Shown here: piece after piece, positions 36,927-51,075 of the stretch
How positions within the stretch are numbered: the stretch's first letter is position 1
Layout: every line of letters begins with the position of its first letter
Assembly (NCBI RefSeq): GCF_003672135.1
Contig: NC_039506.1
Span: 8,866,001-8,930,000 of the forward strand
DNA length: 64,000 nucleotides
DNA from: Ooceraea biroi
Lineage: Eukaryota; Arthropoda; Insecta; Hymenoptera; Formicidae
Reading direction: 5' to 3'
Notes under the pieces: generated by a model
What the model was told of the DNA's origin: nothing
Databases searched by the model: none
What the model saw: only the letters and a program-made list of their open reading frames with translations
Translations under genes and position numbers: made by a program

Positions 36927-39900
36927 TTAATTCAGTGCAATGCCCCATTTTTCTCAGTAACGCGCTCTAATAAATTAGGAAGTTATAGGTTTGCCATCCA
37001 GTTTAATCAACGGTGCGAGAACCGACACGCATCGGTTGTCCGAAGTCGTACGGACTGCCCGAAGCGGAGCAAGGAACGTTGCTCACGATCAGGACCGGAA
37101 CCCGACACATTTCATGTGCTCCATAAAGTAATACCTGTTCGAATCAAAGTCCTATCTTTATTTTAGGTCAAACTTAAAGTCAAGCGGCTTAACACATATA
37201 ACGCGAGTAAGTACTTAAAACAAACACATACATCGCAAAAGAGAAAGGTACCGTAAAAGAAAGGTCATAAACCCGAAATCGGCAGCCCAACAAATAACGT
37301 TATCGGTGCATTTGATTAATCGCTCGTTATTTACAATGGCGAGGCCCCGAGATTCATTTCCGCCGCGGTAATTATGGAGCATCCGAATGGGTCGCGGTGA
37401 GAGCGAGGTGTTTTTCTTTTCGGAGGTGTGTGAGCGTACGCGCTGCGGCGTCTCTCGTCGGTAATCTCGCCAATGATCACGCACGATATTTTAAAAAATT
37501 TGCCAGCTCTCGGCTTTCAATCGAACGCCGGAGATCTCGGGGAACGCGGTCGTAGGAGGTCGGGAACGTACATACATACGTACGTACTTACGTTAGCGCG
37601 GCCACGTAAGCACGACCCCCGTGGCTCGCTGAAATATCGCGTGGACGCCAGTTCATTTCGATATTCCTGGCCCTGGGGCTCCGATGAGGCGGACTCCTCT
37701 TCGGGATCGGGGCGGCGGAGGAGGCCCGGCAAGAGACCACTCGTTTTATTACATCGCATCGGGAAGGGGCGAGGCCGATGCACAATTGTTTATGCCCGTG
37801 TCCCGCCCTATCGGACGCATCGGACACATTCGAACGTACCTACCACCTATACGTCGAGTGTGCTACGTGCTGGTGGTGAACGGACGTCGTGCGAGCGCGC
37901 GCGCACGCTGCGTACCGTACCCTCTCGTCCGTCCGTGCCGCACTCCGCTCCTCCTCTTTGTTTCTTCGTTCGGGCTAAGATTATTAATGGCCAGACCGAG
38001 GCCCGATACCCCGAAGTGTCAGCCTCGTGACAATGACGAAGCTCGCACCTCGAGTCCACCACCCCCTGCCTTCCCCTGTTGCCCCATCACCGCCGCCTCC
38101 TCCTCGCCGATGAGGACGAGTACGAGTGCGTTATCGCGTGTGACTTCGATTGACGCCGTAGGTTATTGCGTTGGAAACGGCATAACGACGCGATTTGCAA
38201 CACGAGATCGCGCAATCGGCTTTTCATGGGTTGCATGCAGTTCGTGCTATGGTAACCGCGCAAGTTTCTGATTCGTTCCGCATGACTTGGATAATAATGA
38301 TCATTTTAAGTAACACAGCGGATACTGGCAAAACAAATTTAATGCTCTTTGTAATTGATTGTAATAAAAGATAATTACTTCTTATAAGAATAGCTCTGTA
38401 AGATTATGAGATGTTGCAGGAATGAAACGCGAAAGTATTTTCGTTTCATTCGTAATTACAAACACATAATCTTACATACAAATATGAATCTAAAATAGTT
38501 TCAATTTCACATTTTTTATACAGAATAGAGATCTTGAGAACTGACTCTATCTTTGATATCCAGATAGAGATAGAAAATATCCTCCGAGGAAAGAACAAGA
38601 TATGCCCGCCTTAAAATTATAGGGCTGGCAAACATCTGAAGAGAGAATGCATAAGAGGAACTGGCGCAAGAATCCGCTGGCAGATGTTTCCAAATGATAT
38701 CTATGTATGAGCGAGTGTAATGTTTAGAACGACAATGGTAGCAGGTGCTACTTATCAGATTGTGAGGCGGACTGATTTAAAGACAGATATATAGACCAGA
38801 AGAACATGAAAATAAAATGCTTTACTTCCCTTTCAGACGGCGAACTTAATCTCGCATCGGGCCACATCTTCAGGACCTCCCAAGATATATGTCGAGTGAA
38901 AGCAAGTATCATCGAGAGAAAGAGAGACGGCGAAATTACTCTGATGTACCATGACCTCGCTTAATTAAACGCGAAGTAACATCTGGTGTACCGCAAAATT
39001 GTTGCAAGACGTAAAAGAATTGACTCAATTAAATCTCTTAAATGAAAAACAAGTACGAGTTAGGTGATATCAACAAATACGCTTGTACAAAAACATAAGT
39101 TTAACAATCACCTAAAAACAGGGTATCAGTAAACGTTAAGGATTTGGATCTCGAAATTATAAGAACACAATCTTGATATATATTGAGCTTGACATAAGAT
39201 ATTCACGATAAGAGAATTGTGATTATTGATATAAGATACATTTCTTCACATGTTTAGCATACCAAATTAAAACGATGGATTCACCATGTAGCACATTAAT
39301 GCAAATCAAGCTTCAAGATGCCAAGCGTCTCCAACACACAAGTGCACTGTCGACACATATCGCTCGCTGTGATATCGCACGAAAAATACCAGCTTATAAT
39401 ATAAAACGATATTTCATTCTTTTATTCCTTGGAAGGCGCAAATACGTAAGAAATGCGTAAAAACGAGGAGAATATCCAGGGAACTCGCCTGCGTCGTCCG
39501 CAAAGAGAAAAATGCCATTCGACAGTGATTCATATCAAAATCCAAGAGTGCAACGTGTCGCAAGGTCCAAAAAAAAGGAAAGGAGGTGAAAAGATAGTTG
39601 GAAGTGTAGTTTCGAGATGAACAAGCGAAGACGAGACCAGAGGGTTACACGGGAAGCAAGCGATAAAATTGCACGAGCGGATACGCGCAGCACGCGGTGC
39701 GCTATCTCGACACCACTCGCCGACTCCGCGCAACCTGTCTCCTTTTCTTCGAGTAAGGATATCGTCCGCTTTCTCTGCCGGTCTCGAAGTGGACTCGGAG
39801 TGAAGTTTCTTCGGGTCGTTTTCCATCCCTGTCCCGGTCAGCGAGCGCGAATGCGCATGCATCGGAGAGAGAAAATTAATACTCACGCGCGAAGCGCGGG

Positions 39901-41574
39901 ATCGTAAAGCTTCCCCGCGACGCGGTAATTATGTGGAGCCGCGCGCATTATGCACCCTCCGCCACGTTTCGCCCCGGCGAGGCCGCCGTCTGTTTTACGA
40001 GCTCCTGCTTGTAATAACAAAATACCGCTGGTACGATGACATGTTGAAAATCATGTCCGCGCTCTCGTAACTCAAGGCCACCGCGTCATCAGCGAGCACA
40101 TCACTCCTCGTTGCACGTGGTAGTATGGGCTTCGTTGACCCACTTTGATCTCAGTCTGGTCCAGTGTCTCAGTGTCAATATGTCGAATCGGCGCAAAGAA
40201 AAGATTACGTTGCACCAACCGCGTTTTATTGTAATACATAATGCCAATGCGTTATGATATTTATAATGGTTTGATCAGATTTTGTTAGATTTTTAATGTT
40301 TAGTGATAATGCCACTATTCGGATGTAATATTAATGGAAATCGTTTTTTCATGATTATAATACTTGTAATTTTACGAAAGAATGTTACTACGCGGATACA
40401 GATCTGTATACGTATGACCTTTATCGCTAGACATTTAACAAATACTCACGAAGGATTGTCTGCAGTGATGATGTATTAGATAGGAAATTGGAAATTGGGC
40501 TTGGCCGTCGTAGCGCCGGGTGTTAATACTCCACGCGATGATCTATCGCCCGATGTTGGCGTGCCCGAAGAGTTTAAATCGTGATTAGGATATGGATGTG
40601 GTGAGGGTTGTAACGGTGTGTGACTTCCTGGCCACTGTTAGCAGCCACGTTAAATCACCGTGGAAATGTTTCTTTGTGGACATAGACGAATCGCTCCGGC
40701 TATCCGGTAACGAGGCAACGGCGCGCCAACCGTTTTGTAATGTTCGTATGTTAATGACTAAATATGAATCTCGTTACGAAGCGTGCCTAGGCTGATATAA
40801 ACCATAATGCATCAGGACCGATACTTCACGGGACGCACTTCGCCCAAGGATGCCTCATGAAGACGTTAACGTGATTGGAATTTGGCGTACGTGCCTTTGC
40901 AAACAAGCATGCTTCACTTATGCGTGAAAAATGATTTTGCAAATGCTTTGATACTTTTTAACTAGAAGATTCACGAAAATGCCATTATCCATTTAAGCAT
41001 ACGCGCATAAAAGGTTTTAGAAAATGAAATTAATTAAAAAGTATTGAAATTAAGTAGCATATGTACTTGTCTTGTTGATATTCAAATTTTAAAATTAACA
41101 TACTGACATTGGCTTGTATCATTCCTGTTCACGAAAGCTAAATGCTGCTGACGTCCCATTAGAATTGTTCTCCATTAGCACATAAAATGTTCGTCATCGC
41201 TCCGTTTGCTCTCGTATGCAGTTAGCCCACCTTGTACGAACGACCCCATGGACTTTTATTCCCGTCCACAAGAAGCACAACGTTTCGTTCTGCAATTTGC
41301 TCACCATCGTGCTCAACTATTCCCTAAGCCACTTTGCATTTATATGAGCGCACCTCGTCCTCCCTCGACGCGAGCATTCTGTACAACGGGACCCACCCGG
41401 AGGACTGCGCACACATTTACCTGGCCAGACACACGAAGAGAGGAAGAGAATGGGCTAAAGGGACGAACGGAAGAGGACACGGCACAAGAAGAAGAGAACT
41501 TGTTGCATATGCCGGGTGCAATGCAACAACGACGCAAACTGAGTGCAACGTAGAAAGTCCTAAGTCCGCACTGC

Positions 41575-41625
41575 ATAGAAAGAGAGAAAAAGAGAGAGAG
41601 AGTGAAGGACGACGGAAGGGCCGAG
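41575..41625. repeat. GA-rich simple repeat
   Basis: Purine-rich AGAGAG and GAAAGAG units; low complexity. Confidence 0.6.
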
Positions 41626-44600
41626 AAAACTGAGGAAGAATGGCGGCACAGACAAGAATATGAGCACGGACAAGAAGGAGAGACCGCGAGAGAACTCGGA
41701 GTAGATGAATTATGTTAAACGCCTGTTTAAATACATGTATGCCTAGGGATACACACAGCGCGCGAGTCAAGGAAGCACCGCGCGCCATTCGTCTTCTCGA
41801 TTTATATTAAATCGCTTCTCAAATGACCCGACAACGGCTTCAGCCGAACCGCGCCAGTTTGGTGCTCACTCATTGTCTTCGATTTCACGACGAGCACGAC
41901 AGCATATTTAAGTGTGTCATCTTAAGTGGAATATCTGTTCCACGTAACATGTAGCACCCGTTGCGACAGTTTTCTTTTTTGACAGTTTCCATTTTAAATA
42001 ATTTGAAATTAATTCGACTATGTATGGGTCATTGCCTCATTCATTGAAAATCTATTATTTTTATTTATTGAATTTAATTCATGAGCTAGGAGAATTTAAT
42101 CGTGGGAACCCGACGAGCTGTGTAACAACTGCCGATATTGAAGTCAACAATAATGCTCATCAACGATAAAATACAGAAATATCTTGTTCACTTTATACGC
42201 GGTGTATAATATCCGAAAATATACAGTAATCCTACTGGGATGCTCCCGCGTGGGTGTCCATAAGCGTTTAAAGGTTACATTCCTAGTGGATGGCATAGCC
42301 TTCAAGAAAATTGCAGAATGGTTGCGCATGGCCTTGGGCAATGGTTGTGAACTATGAACCACTCTTGCAACTCCGCGGAACACTGTACAACCTACGTTTC
42401 GTACTTTAGGGTCGTGAGGACGCTGTGCACCGTGCACGTAACGCCTGACCGATCGAATTAGCGATAAATACGTGGTATTATCGCCACATTATTACAACAT
42501 ACTTAATATCACACGAAACGCCAAATTTCCATCAAATAAAATGCAGCTGATGCTGTTTGCTCTCCGCTTGAACGTCCGCTCGTTCATCATTTGTCGACAG
42601 ATCGTAACTCTCGGCTGATACGGTATCCTTCTGGCATTCCAGCGTATCGAGAGCCACGTATTTCTTGATGTAACCCTGAACCCTCTCTTGAACGTGCCTT
42701 ATGTCGAATCATTCGGCCAGAACTGGCTCGGCAACCGGCTGTATCACAGCCCGGCCGATCATAGCTGATTTACTTTATGACTCGTGCTGAATAGCAACGG
42801 TATATAAGATCCGTTCTCATAAGCGATCACCGACACGCCGAGCGCACGGCGATACACGGTCAGGTGTAAACGCGCTTTCGCGCGTTCTCTCCGGGCGACC
42901 CTCGCGGAAGAGGAAACCTGAAATGCGATCCTTGAGGAACGAGCTCGCTTGTATCCGTTGGTTTCGCGTGCAGGTGCATGGCCGTGTGATAATACGCATT
43001 AAACCGGCGCTTCCGTGTGCAAATTGTTGCCTCGCGCGGAAATCCTTAATCTAGTTCTATTATAGAGACACCGTAAAACAGCACGACGCACGCAGTATGG
43101 TCCAGGGTGGCACTCACGCTGAGTGCCATAGGCACGGCCATATGCACGCCGTGCATATACGCACGAAATGCGAGAAGGTCACCGAATCGACTTCACTTCC
43201 TGAAACATGCGCGATAAATCAAGATTAACATCGTGAGTCCGTTTGGTGCTTCGCGGTCGAACTAGGAACGAAACGCTGAACGCGATATCGGGCCACCATT
43301 ACCTGTTCTATTAGGCGGATACTTCTCTCCAGGTCTTATCTAGATATATATGTATATACAGACGTGGCTTCTAGTAGATACTAATCAACGGCACTCAGCA
43401 ATGCCGATTCACGCAATCCGTCTCCGACAAATCACGCGCGGGTTACAGCGGGTAACAGGAGAGCGAGAGCCACGCGGGAAGAGGGATAATAAATAGACCT
43501 CGATGTTCGCGCTGAGGTTCGCCGGTGTACGTATGTAACGAGGTGGCCCATTATCTCCCAGATATCGTTGGTCAGGCAAATAGACGATAAATATTAATTG
43601 GAATCGGCGAGATAAAACAGATGGATTCCCTCTTGCCACCGGTGTGTGTGCGCGCTGGTCACGCGCCTCGGAGGGGCGACGAAGGGCACGAGGGCCACGA
43701 ACGCCGAGAGGATCGTGGGTTGAATCGCGCGGATGACGAAGAGGGAAGACGAGGCGATGGGATCCGCGCGCGGATTCGAAGCAGAGAAGAAAGAGAAGGA
43801 AAGGGATGAAGGACCGCGCAAGAGAGAACGGAAGAGAAGAGAACTGCCGGTCTGGCAGAACGGTGCAGCGACGCGCGGCCCCGGCTGGTGATTTATATAG
43901 AATCATATCTCCATCTGAATGTCTTCATTTTTAACGCACGGCCGCGCGCAATGGTCTCTCCGCACTCCGGCGGCTTCGTTTCGGCTCCTCATCTTTGCGC
44001 CCCCTCACCGATCTCTCGGCGTGCTTCCGTCTCGCTCCGTTGTACTCGCTCGTGAAGGAATAATGGAGAGAAGGGCGAGTGTGCTCGCGAACGCACTCCG
44101 CGGTGTCGGACGCATCTCTCCGATGCTTCCCCGGTGGTCCATACAGCTTAATTTCTCCATGCGCGCCCTTCTTCTCACTCTTTGACCGAGAAGACGTGCA
44201 CCGGATTCCCGGGTCACGTCACGTGTAGGTGCGACCGTGTTCGGGATGCCCGACATGGTCGAGGAAACGCCTGCGAGGGTCTGAACGCGGGCATGATGAT
44301 CTGGTAATTTTGTTACGGAGTGCCGCATCGATCGACCGACAACCGGCCGATACGCTCGCACCGGTCGATTTCGTTCCGTTCGCGCGTGCATAATCGAAGA
44401 AGCCCGGTTTTCGGCGCACCGCCGAGTTCAGCCTGTTGTAAAAGGAAGTCGAGCACTTCCTGATTGTCGCGGTTGGGCGAATCTGAGGGTGAAAAAAGGG
44501 CGGATGATAGAGAAATAAATGTCTGTCTGTCAGCAACTCAAAATAGTCGATATCTTCTTCTTTTATAATTATATTCTCCCAGAAAAATGAGGAAAAGAGA

Positions 44601-45394
44601 AGAATGATATTATCGATGAAGAAAATGTAATGCTGTTGTTAAGAATCCACTTTCTGGTCTGACGTCTTTCAGGCCTTAACGGAACGTGAATTAAATACGC
44701 GCGATAACACAGTATGATCCATAAAATAAAGTAACTACGAAGTAAAACTAAGAATTATTACACGTTGCGCGATGTAAGCACGTGTGTTCTTTAATATGCC
44801 GGACACTTCAAAGAAACTTTGCTTTAATCTCTCTCTCTTTCTCCATGTATATATGAGCGTTTGGGTATCGCGCGCATAAGTAACGCGCGAGAGAGAGACT
44901 ACATTTTTCCGTGATTCGTCAGCTTTTCGTCGAACTGTGGGACTCGGACGTACACGTATATCTCCACACGAGAGAAACCAGCGAAGGGATCTATCGCGCG
45001 CGGCTCGTAATTATTCATCGATATCTACGGTGCGAGCGTACACAGCGTGAAGCACGATTATAGAAGTGCGAGTATGGAAGCGCGATTACGGGGAGACGTG
45101 TACACGACGTTTCCAGGGGAAATCGCGAGACGCGATATTAGACAGCGAGCCGCGATAACGTAATAGCGCTCGCTTAGGACGCGATTTGTACGCGCCTTGT
45201 AAGCGATGATCATTACGAATGGTAATCGTTACGGGAATTCATGGCTGGCTCGACGGCCGAGCCGGCATGAATAATCCAGCGCCGCCTTATTCGCGTGCGT
45301 TATTCGCTACCAAACGTCACCGTGGTACCCGACGCGGCGCATGCTCGAGAACAAAACGAGAAGCGCGGCCGAAGCGAGACAATCCATTAAACAG

Positions 45395-45464
45395 TCGCGA
45401 GGTGGTCCGCCTCCGAGTCCTCCGGACGACGATGACGAGGATGACGAAGTACCCGCGCCTCAAG
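45395..45464 (+). other. Possible acidic micro-exon
   Basis: A 70-base segment is bounded by an acceptor-like TTAAACAG and a donor-like CAAG|GTGACA. One frame reads a Gly-Pro-Pro-rich start followed by an Asp/Glu run (PPSPPDDDDEDDE). The acceptor has a poor pyrimidine tract and I can attach no neighbouring exon. The acidic run may simply reflect a GAC/GAT/GAG repeat. Confidence 0.15.
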
Positions 45465-45728
45465 GTGACACGGGCTACCATGGGGAAGGGTTCACGACAT
45501 CCGCGCGCCTCTTCATGGCCCGTATACCCGAGGAGTTGCTTGTAACGGGGCCCTGAAACGTCGGCGCGCCACGCCGGGCCCGTGACGACTTTCTTTCGTA
45601 CGATGACCGGCGATTCACCGAGGACCCCGTCTGCGTGATGCTGATGATCTGCCGTCTCCGACACTCCCCCGCAATCGCGGGGATGCGCTTCTAATGCCTG
45701 CGATCTGATCGACGGGGAGAAACACGCA

Positions 45729-45742
45729 CCCCCCCCCCCCCC
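45729..45742. repeat. C14 homopolymer
   Basis: Fourteen consecutive C on the plus strand. The length is likely variable and is a common site of sequencing error. Confidence 0.9.
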
Positions 45743-48700
45743 AAGACTGCCGATGATTGAACGGATGAGAATAATGCATCGACGCGTCGTAGAAATGTCG
45801 ACAGAAAAATGCTGGAGGGTTCGTGTTATGTGACACGGCTGATTCGTACGTTGGAGCCTGATAAAACCCTCTTGATATCAATGACACCGATGAACAGTCG
45901 ACTGAAGAATGAATGGAGGTAGTCATCTTGTAGCCGGAGAAACAGGATAAATGCGCTGTCGAATATTCTGCAATGGAAATATCTGCTTGAAAATAGTAAA
46001 TCAATAATCGTCGGTAATTGCATGGAGTTATTGATTTAATCATCAGAAGCAGTTATATTTATGGCTCAATAGTTTGCTAATAACAGCGAATTACCCGTTG
46101 AACTTTTCACGAATTTTTCTGGAGCGGAATGGCCGATAAATTTTCCTAAACAGAAACAGCGAGAATATATCATCTCAAACTGACTTTAACTGACAATGAG
46201 GGGAGAACAAAAAGTCCGTCACTCAATATGGACGCATACGCACAACATGACAGGGTTCGATAATCGATTCGCGTTCTTCATAACGGCAAGAACAGGTGCA
46301 ATTAAACTTTGCACTCGAGGAAGGCGAAGGGAATTCGCTCGAGCCGCATACGAATGAGAGGCTCTCCTCGTCCTCCTCGTCATTCTCGCGCCATCCTCCT
46401 CCAACCCTTAACTCGTCGTCGTGATATCACGTGGCCGGCAATAACGCATCTCGAAACGGCGACGGTAAGGTGCAGAACTCGGGGCCGTTGACTGCACGGG
46501 GCTGCAGTTTTGCTTTACGACGCGGTTGAGTGACATTTAATGCTGCACGGCGCCCTTTAGCTCCTTTACCGCCCGTGAGTGCTTTGCCCTGGGTCGCACC
46601 GAGGACCATCGAGTAATTCCCCATGGATTTCGCCATAAGTCTTTAGTTCACGTCGTTTCCTCGTCGCGATTGTCTCAATGGTAATACCGAGAGCCGACAA
46701 AATCGCACCGGGGAACCGTGAAATGTTACTTTGAGCTGATCGCTCCACTTCCTGTTGTTTTGTTCTGATGCCCAGACTTAGATTTTTGTACGTTTCTCAA
46801 GAACGTCGCATATTCATGTAATTCTTATCAATTTTTCCCCTCACTGAGACGTTAACGTTGACAATATTGAGTGATCGCATAAACGATTCAAGCAATTTAA
46901 GTTAAGGTCGCATAAAATTATCGTTTACGTGATGAAACTCTTTCAAGCAGATCATCGGCATGCAACAGGTGCAAATCGAGATTTGCGGCGCATCCCACAG
47001 AAGGGCGCTAAATTGCATTGCATCTGGCATACCGCGGCGGGGAAAGCTGCATTCTCGCAATAGAATGATTTCGCGCGTGACATGAAATACAACCACGCCT
47101 CTGCGGGTTATTGCGCGCGCGATTTCTCGCGCCTTCAGGTCGCTATTACCGGTCGGTGGATTTTTCCTCGAAGACGACGGGTATCGGCGCGCGAGCGATG
47201 CCTAAGCAAGCGCGCAATAAAGCAGCCCCCGAGCGCGATTAACGTGCTAGAGACGGAAGGGAGAAACGAATCGAACGTGGAGAAACAATAAACGATTTAA
47301 CGCGCGAACGCGGAACGCCGTTCCGTTCTCCTCCTGGTACGCTCGTTCCGAAAGGGACACCACGCCCGTACGGAGCGGACATTTACGGCATTGTGAACGA
47401 CACGGTGAACATCGGACGGGAACGTCGCGAACACGACCGATACTGCGATCGCCATACTCTCACGAAATACCGAGGAGTTCCGGTCGCGTTTTATGTCTCG
47501 CCGAGATGCAGGTATCGGAAAGAGCTAACCGCCGCGTCGCGAAGCATATTTTCCGCACCTGACGTCCACCCGTAAAGTATCCCCGGACGCGGTCGGTACC
47601 GAGCGTTTATTAAGGACGATCCGAGATTATTTATTCGACGATTAGGAGCGCGAGCGCGCACGCATGCACGTGGAATGCGTCGCGACGTAGACTTTATATT
47701 GGAGTTTGCAAGATGTGTTAGAATTCTAAAAGTCGTTTCGCGCTGTCGAATTTGGGGATGTAAAATGATACAGCGCGTATATCTATCTTAATTTCGACTT
47801 TTTGAGTTTCTTTGATTCAGGACTGGAAGAAAGCCTGACTCACCTCGGGACGGGGCTGTCATAGAAGATTTCCGGAGAAACGCTCGCAGCGGCAGATCGT
47901 GAAATCGTTAAACGCGGTTTACGTAGGATCGGCGGAGATGTCTTGGCCGTTACGAGCTAAACGTCCAGCTCGCACGGGAGGTTGTCAAGAAGAGAGGCCG
48001 CGCCGGAGAACTCCGCAACGCTCGCCATCGAAACATCCACTTCCGGACAATTTATACCTAGTCAACTCGATTTCACGGTACGCGCCGCGCGCAACCGGCG
48101 CGGCTTTTTTCCATTCCACGCGCGGCCTAAGTACTCGTGCAAGGTGTACGGGCACGAAATGCGTCATAGGGTCTCCCCAGCCAATGAATATATTGACCTA
48201 CGCGAAAGTCGATCCTCTCTCGCAGCGACGGTCCTCCGGCTTTGAGTCCCCTTTCGTCGCTTAAACGGCTGCCCTCCGACTCGCGTAATTCGCACTTTCG
48301 CACTCGCCCGAAGCGAATGCCATTCCTCTTCCTCGTCCTGCACCATAATTGGCGAACGTGGTATCTTTGCGCGCTAATGCATTTCCACGGCTTGTCGGGA
48401 AGACATCGCGAACAATACGTGGGTCGTGGGTTGTCTCCGCGATGGTCAAGATCGTTGCCGGGCACCGAGCGGAAACTTCGCGCGTTAGTTACATCTTCTC
48501 GTGACGCATCTTGCACACGTGTTGCTCGTTTTATCGATACCGCATCGCGAGGCAATCGAAATCGATTTTAATTATGACGACGTCTACGGCGCTTTAAACT
48601 CGCGTGTTCTCGCGATACCGCGCGTTGAATTATCGGACGTTTATGAGCGTAACCGTTATTCGATTTCATGCTAGCGACGAGCAGTAATCGCGAATGCGAC

Positions 48701-50199
48701 GCTGAAAATTTGTTGCCTCGCCGTACCTATCGGCTGTCCCTAACGTCTACGTCATGGATAACGTCTAAGTGTATCCTTCGATGCAAAGACAAATATGGCT
48801 AGACATCCACGTCATGCGGCGTGGCCACGGCTATCTGCATGGTGAGAAAGGTGAGTCGCCGCACAAACCAAATCCGAACTGTGCGTAAACAAATTTTCCA
48901 CGGTGTAGCTTACATTGCTTAAGCACATGACATTTTATTTAAAAAAAATTTCATGCGTTACATTATTTTAATGTGACCTCATACACTTGTTATTCGGTCC
49001 TAGAGTCTTTGGTACATCTTTCAGTGGCTGAACGTATATTTCGGCTGACAACACAAGATCATTTCCACGTACGTACTCAATGTAACGTCAGGCGTAAACC
49101 GCGCGTCCACGGCGAGCAGTATTGCTCACAGCGATTGCTGGAAAGTTACGTAGACAGCCAGAATGAGCTACTCGAATCGCAACTCTGCATCCTGTCTATC
49201 TCCCTCTTTCTCTCGCACTTTCCCGTTCTCTCTTCTACTATTCTCCGCTTCCATCCTGCAGCACGTCCGCGTCGGCGTTTTTCGCGGTGCATATAAGCCT
49301 CGCCCCGCGGATAACTCATAAAGCAGACTTGTTTATTTTATTGAGGCCCTTTTGTCGAGCCGCCTGCCTGCTTGGGTCGCCGCCTCCTAGGGCCCCGCGC
49401 TCGTGTCTGACTGAGTAACGACATTTTCGAAATATGTACGTCCTCGTCGTTTTTTTTTCAGGGCGAGACGGAGCACCACCACCAAGGCACGCCGACGGAA
49501 ATCCTCGAGAACGGATCGCGACGGGCCCTGGAGTATAGGAGTAGACCTGTTGCACCTGCAGCCTAACAAGGGAATCCGTGGAATTCCACGATCCCCGAGG
49601 CCGACGCGCGTACGTCGGCACGATGGATGTAAAGCGAGACTTTTATACGGCACAACCGACACCGCCGTGGACCGCCATTCGCTCGATTCGTTTACAGCAC
49701 GACTGGTGTCTCGAAACGAGCATTTAGGCGCGCGTTCAGATTGTGAGCTCCGTAAGTGAGGAGATATCTGGGCATATAAATAAGAAATAAAAATTAAGTG
49801 ATGTAGTCAGTTAGCGTGTCAATAGCTTTCGCATTATCCGCGTCGCGACTGCGACGGCAATGAGTTCCGTGCGATATCTTTATAAGTAATTCCTTATAAA
49901 TCTCGCCGTTTACTCGTACCTTGGTGGCTGTAAACTTTCGATGATGAACATTATCGTACAATCTATCCTTTGGTGGCGAAACAAGTCTATTGGAAAAATG
50001 TGAAGGAACGCCACATTTATTTTAATGAGTGATAAAGTTGATGCACAACTTTTCGAAATAATTTTATCATCAAGGAGATACTCGTCGTGTCGTTGCGGTA
50101 TATCTTGTAGATTTAGGCACTTGCAAGTATACTGCACATGATAATAAAACACAATTACACTGTATCATTAAAGAGTATAATAAAAGATGGAATAAAAAT

Positions 50200-51075
50200 T
50201 CATTGGAGATTCTCCGATGCGTTTGAAGCACCCAATAAAGCGTGAAGAAAGTTTTCTTCGAAATGAGAGTTTAGAGTATTCGAGAGAATTAAGGAAATAG
50301 TATCTTCATGGTAAAGTAGATAAATTAAGAGCGGCACTAGTTGGCTAGCTCGTTTATTTTCCGCGCTGTAACAAACGGTTCGAAGGCCTAAATAAACGGT
50401 GTCGGCGTGGTCTCCATCTAATACGGATGATCGGATGTCGCTGTTCGAAGAGCCGACCACCGTGCAGAACAAGCAGCCGTTCTGTACAGCTGTGGAAATA
50501 GTGTCCACCGGGTGGACAAGGTGAAATCCCCGAGATAAGGTAAAATACGGACCCGGATAATCTAACACGAGCCTTCTCGGATTCCGATGGTTTAATTTCA
50601 ATCGCTCGTCGTTCAATGGCTGGTCACCATAGCTCACGCAGTGCTCGAAGTGCGCCAGCGAGTAATAGTATCCTATAACTGTACGGTGAAGGATTTTAAC
50701 TGTTAATTGAACAATCTCATTGTCAGCGATATAGGTTTGCGTAAAGAATGGATACAACTCCGCAATAAGATCTGATATTGCGCATAAATTCCGTATTATA
50801 ATTCGAGCTCACACGTAAGCATATATCTCTCGCATTACCGAGACCTACTGGACGCGAATGACCGATAGTAAGCCATTTCTTTCCATGTGACGTTGATATA
50901 CTTTCTACGGACGCAGTTGCGTGTGAGAAGAAAAATAGTTTAACGTGACCAGCCGGCGTAACACCAGCGATGTAGGTACATTGATGAATGTGACTGCTGG
51001 ATCTGATAACGCTTTCTTTAACTACCACACGAGCGTTGGGTAATCCAACGGTAGTATAAGATTATACAATAATAG
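50200..51075 (-). pseudogene. Frameshifted, unrecognised protein-like sequence
   Basis: About 290 codons of ordinary protein composition (Leu, Ser, Ile, Tyr and His rich, few Arg) run on the minus strand in two frames. One covers roughly 51075-50723 and the other roughly 50808-50200, with a +/-1 shift near 50780-50800. Neither part opens with a sensible ATG: the longest ORFs begin at GTG or TTG codons. The second part ends ALLGASNASENLQ and then stops. It contrasts strongly with the Arg-rich chance ORFs around it, so it looks like a once-coding, single-block sequence that has decayed. No polymerase, integrase or transposase motif is visible. An inserted virus-derived gene, a mobile-element remnant or a decayed host gene are all open. 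A sequencing error at the shift is possible. Confidence 0.4.

Larger units (their letters stand above)
33795..50199. other. Gene-poor, CpG-rich interval
   Basis: I recognise no gene in these 16 kb. Overlapping ORFs on both strands are dominated by Arg, Pro, Ser and Ala, as expected from CpG-rich DNA (for example 37473-38271, 43409-43906 and 47899-48571). Its left edge should hold the promoter of gene D. It contains simple repeats (35181-35210, 36869-36926, 41575-41625, 45729-45742) and one possible acidic micro-exon (45395-45464). It may be regulatory or intronic DNA of a gene outside my recognition. Confidence 0.45.

Noticed and set aside
37473..38271. Two plus-strand ORFs of 185 and 195 codons
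   Set aside because: They overlap each other in different frames and are low-complexity Arg/Pro/Ser sequences; no domain or splice pattern supports either.
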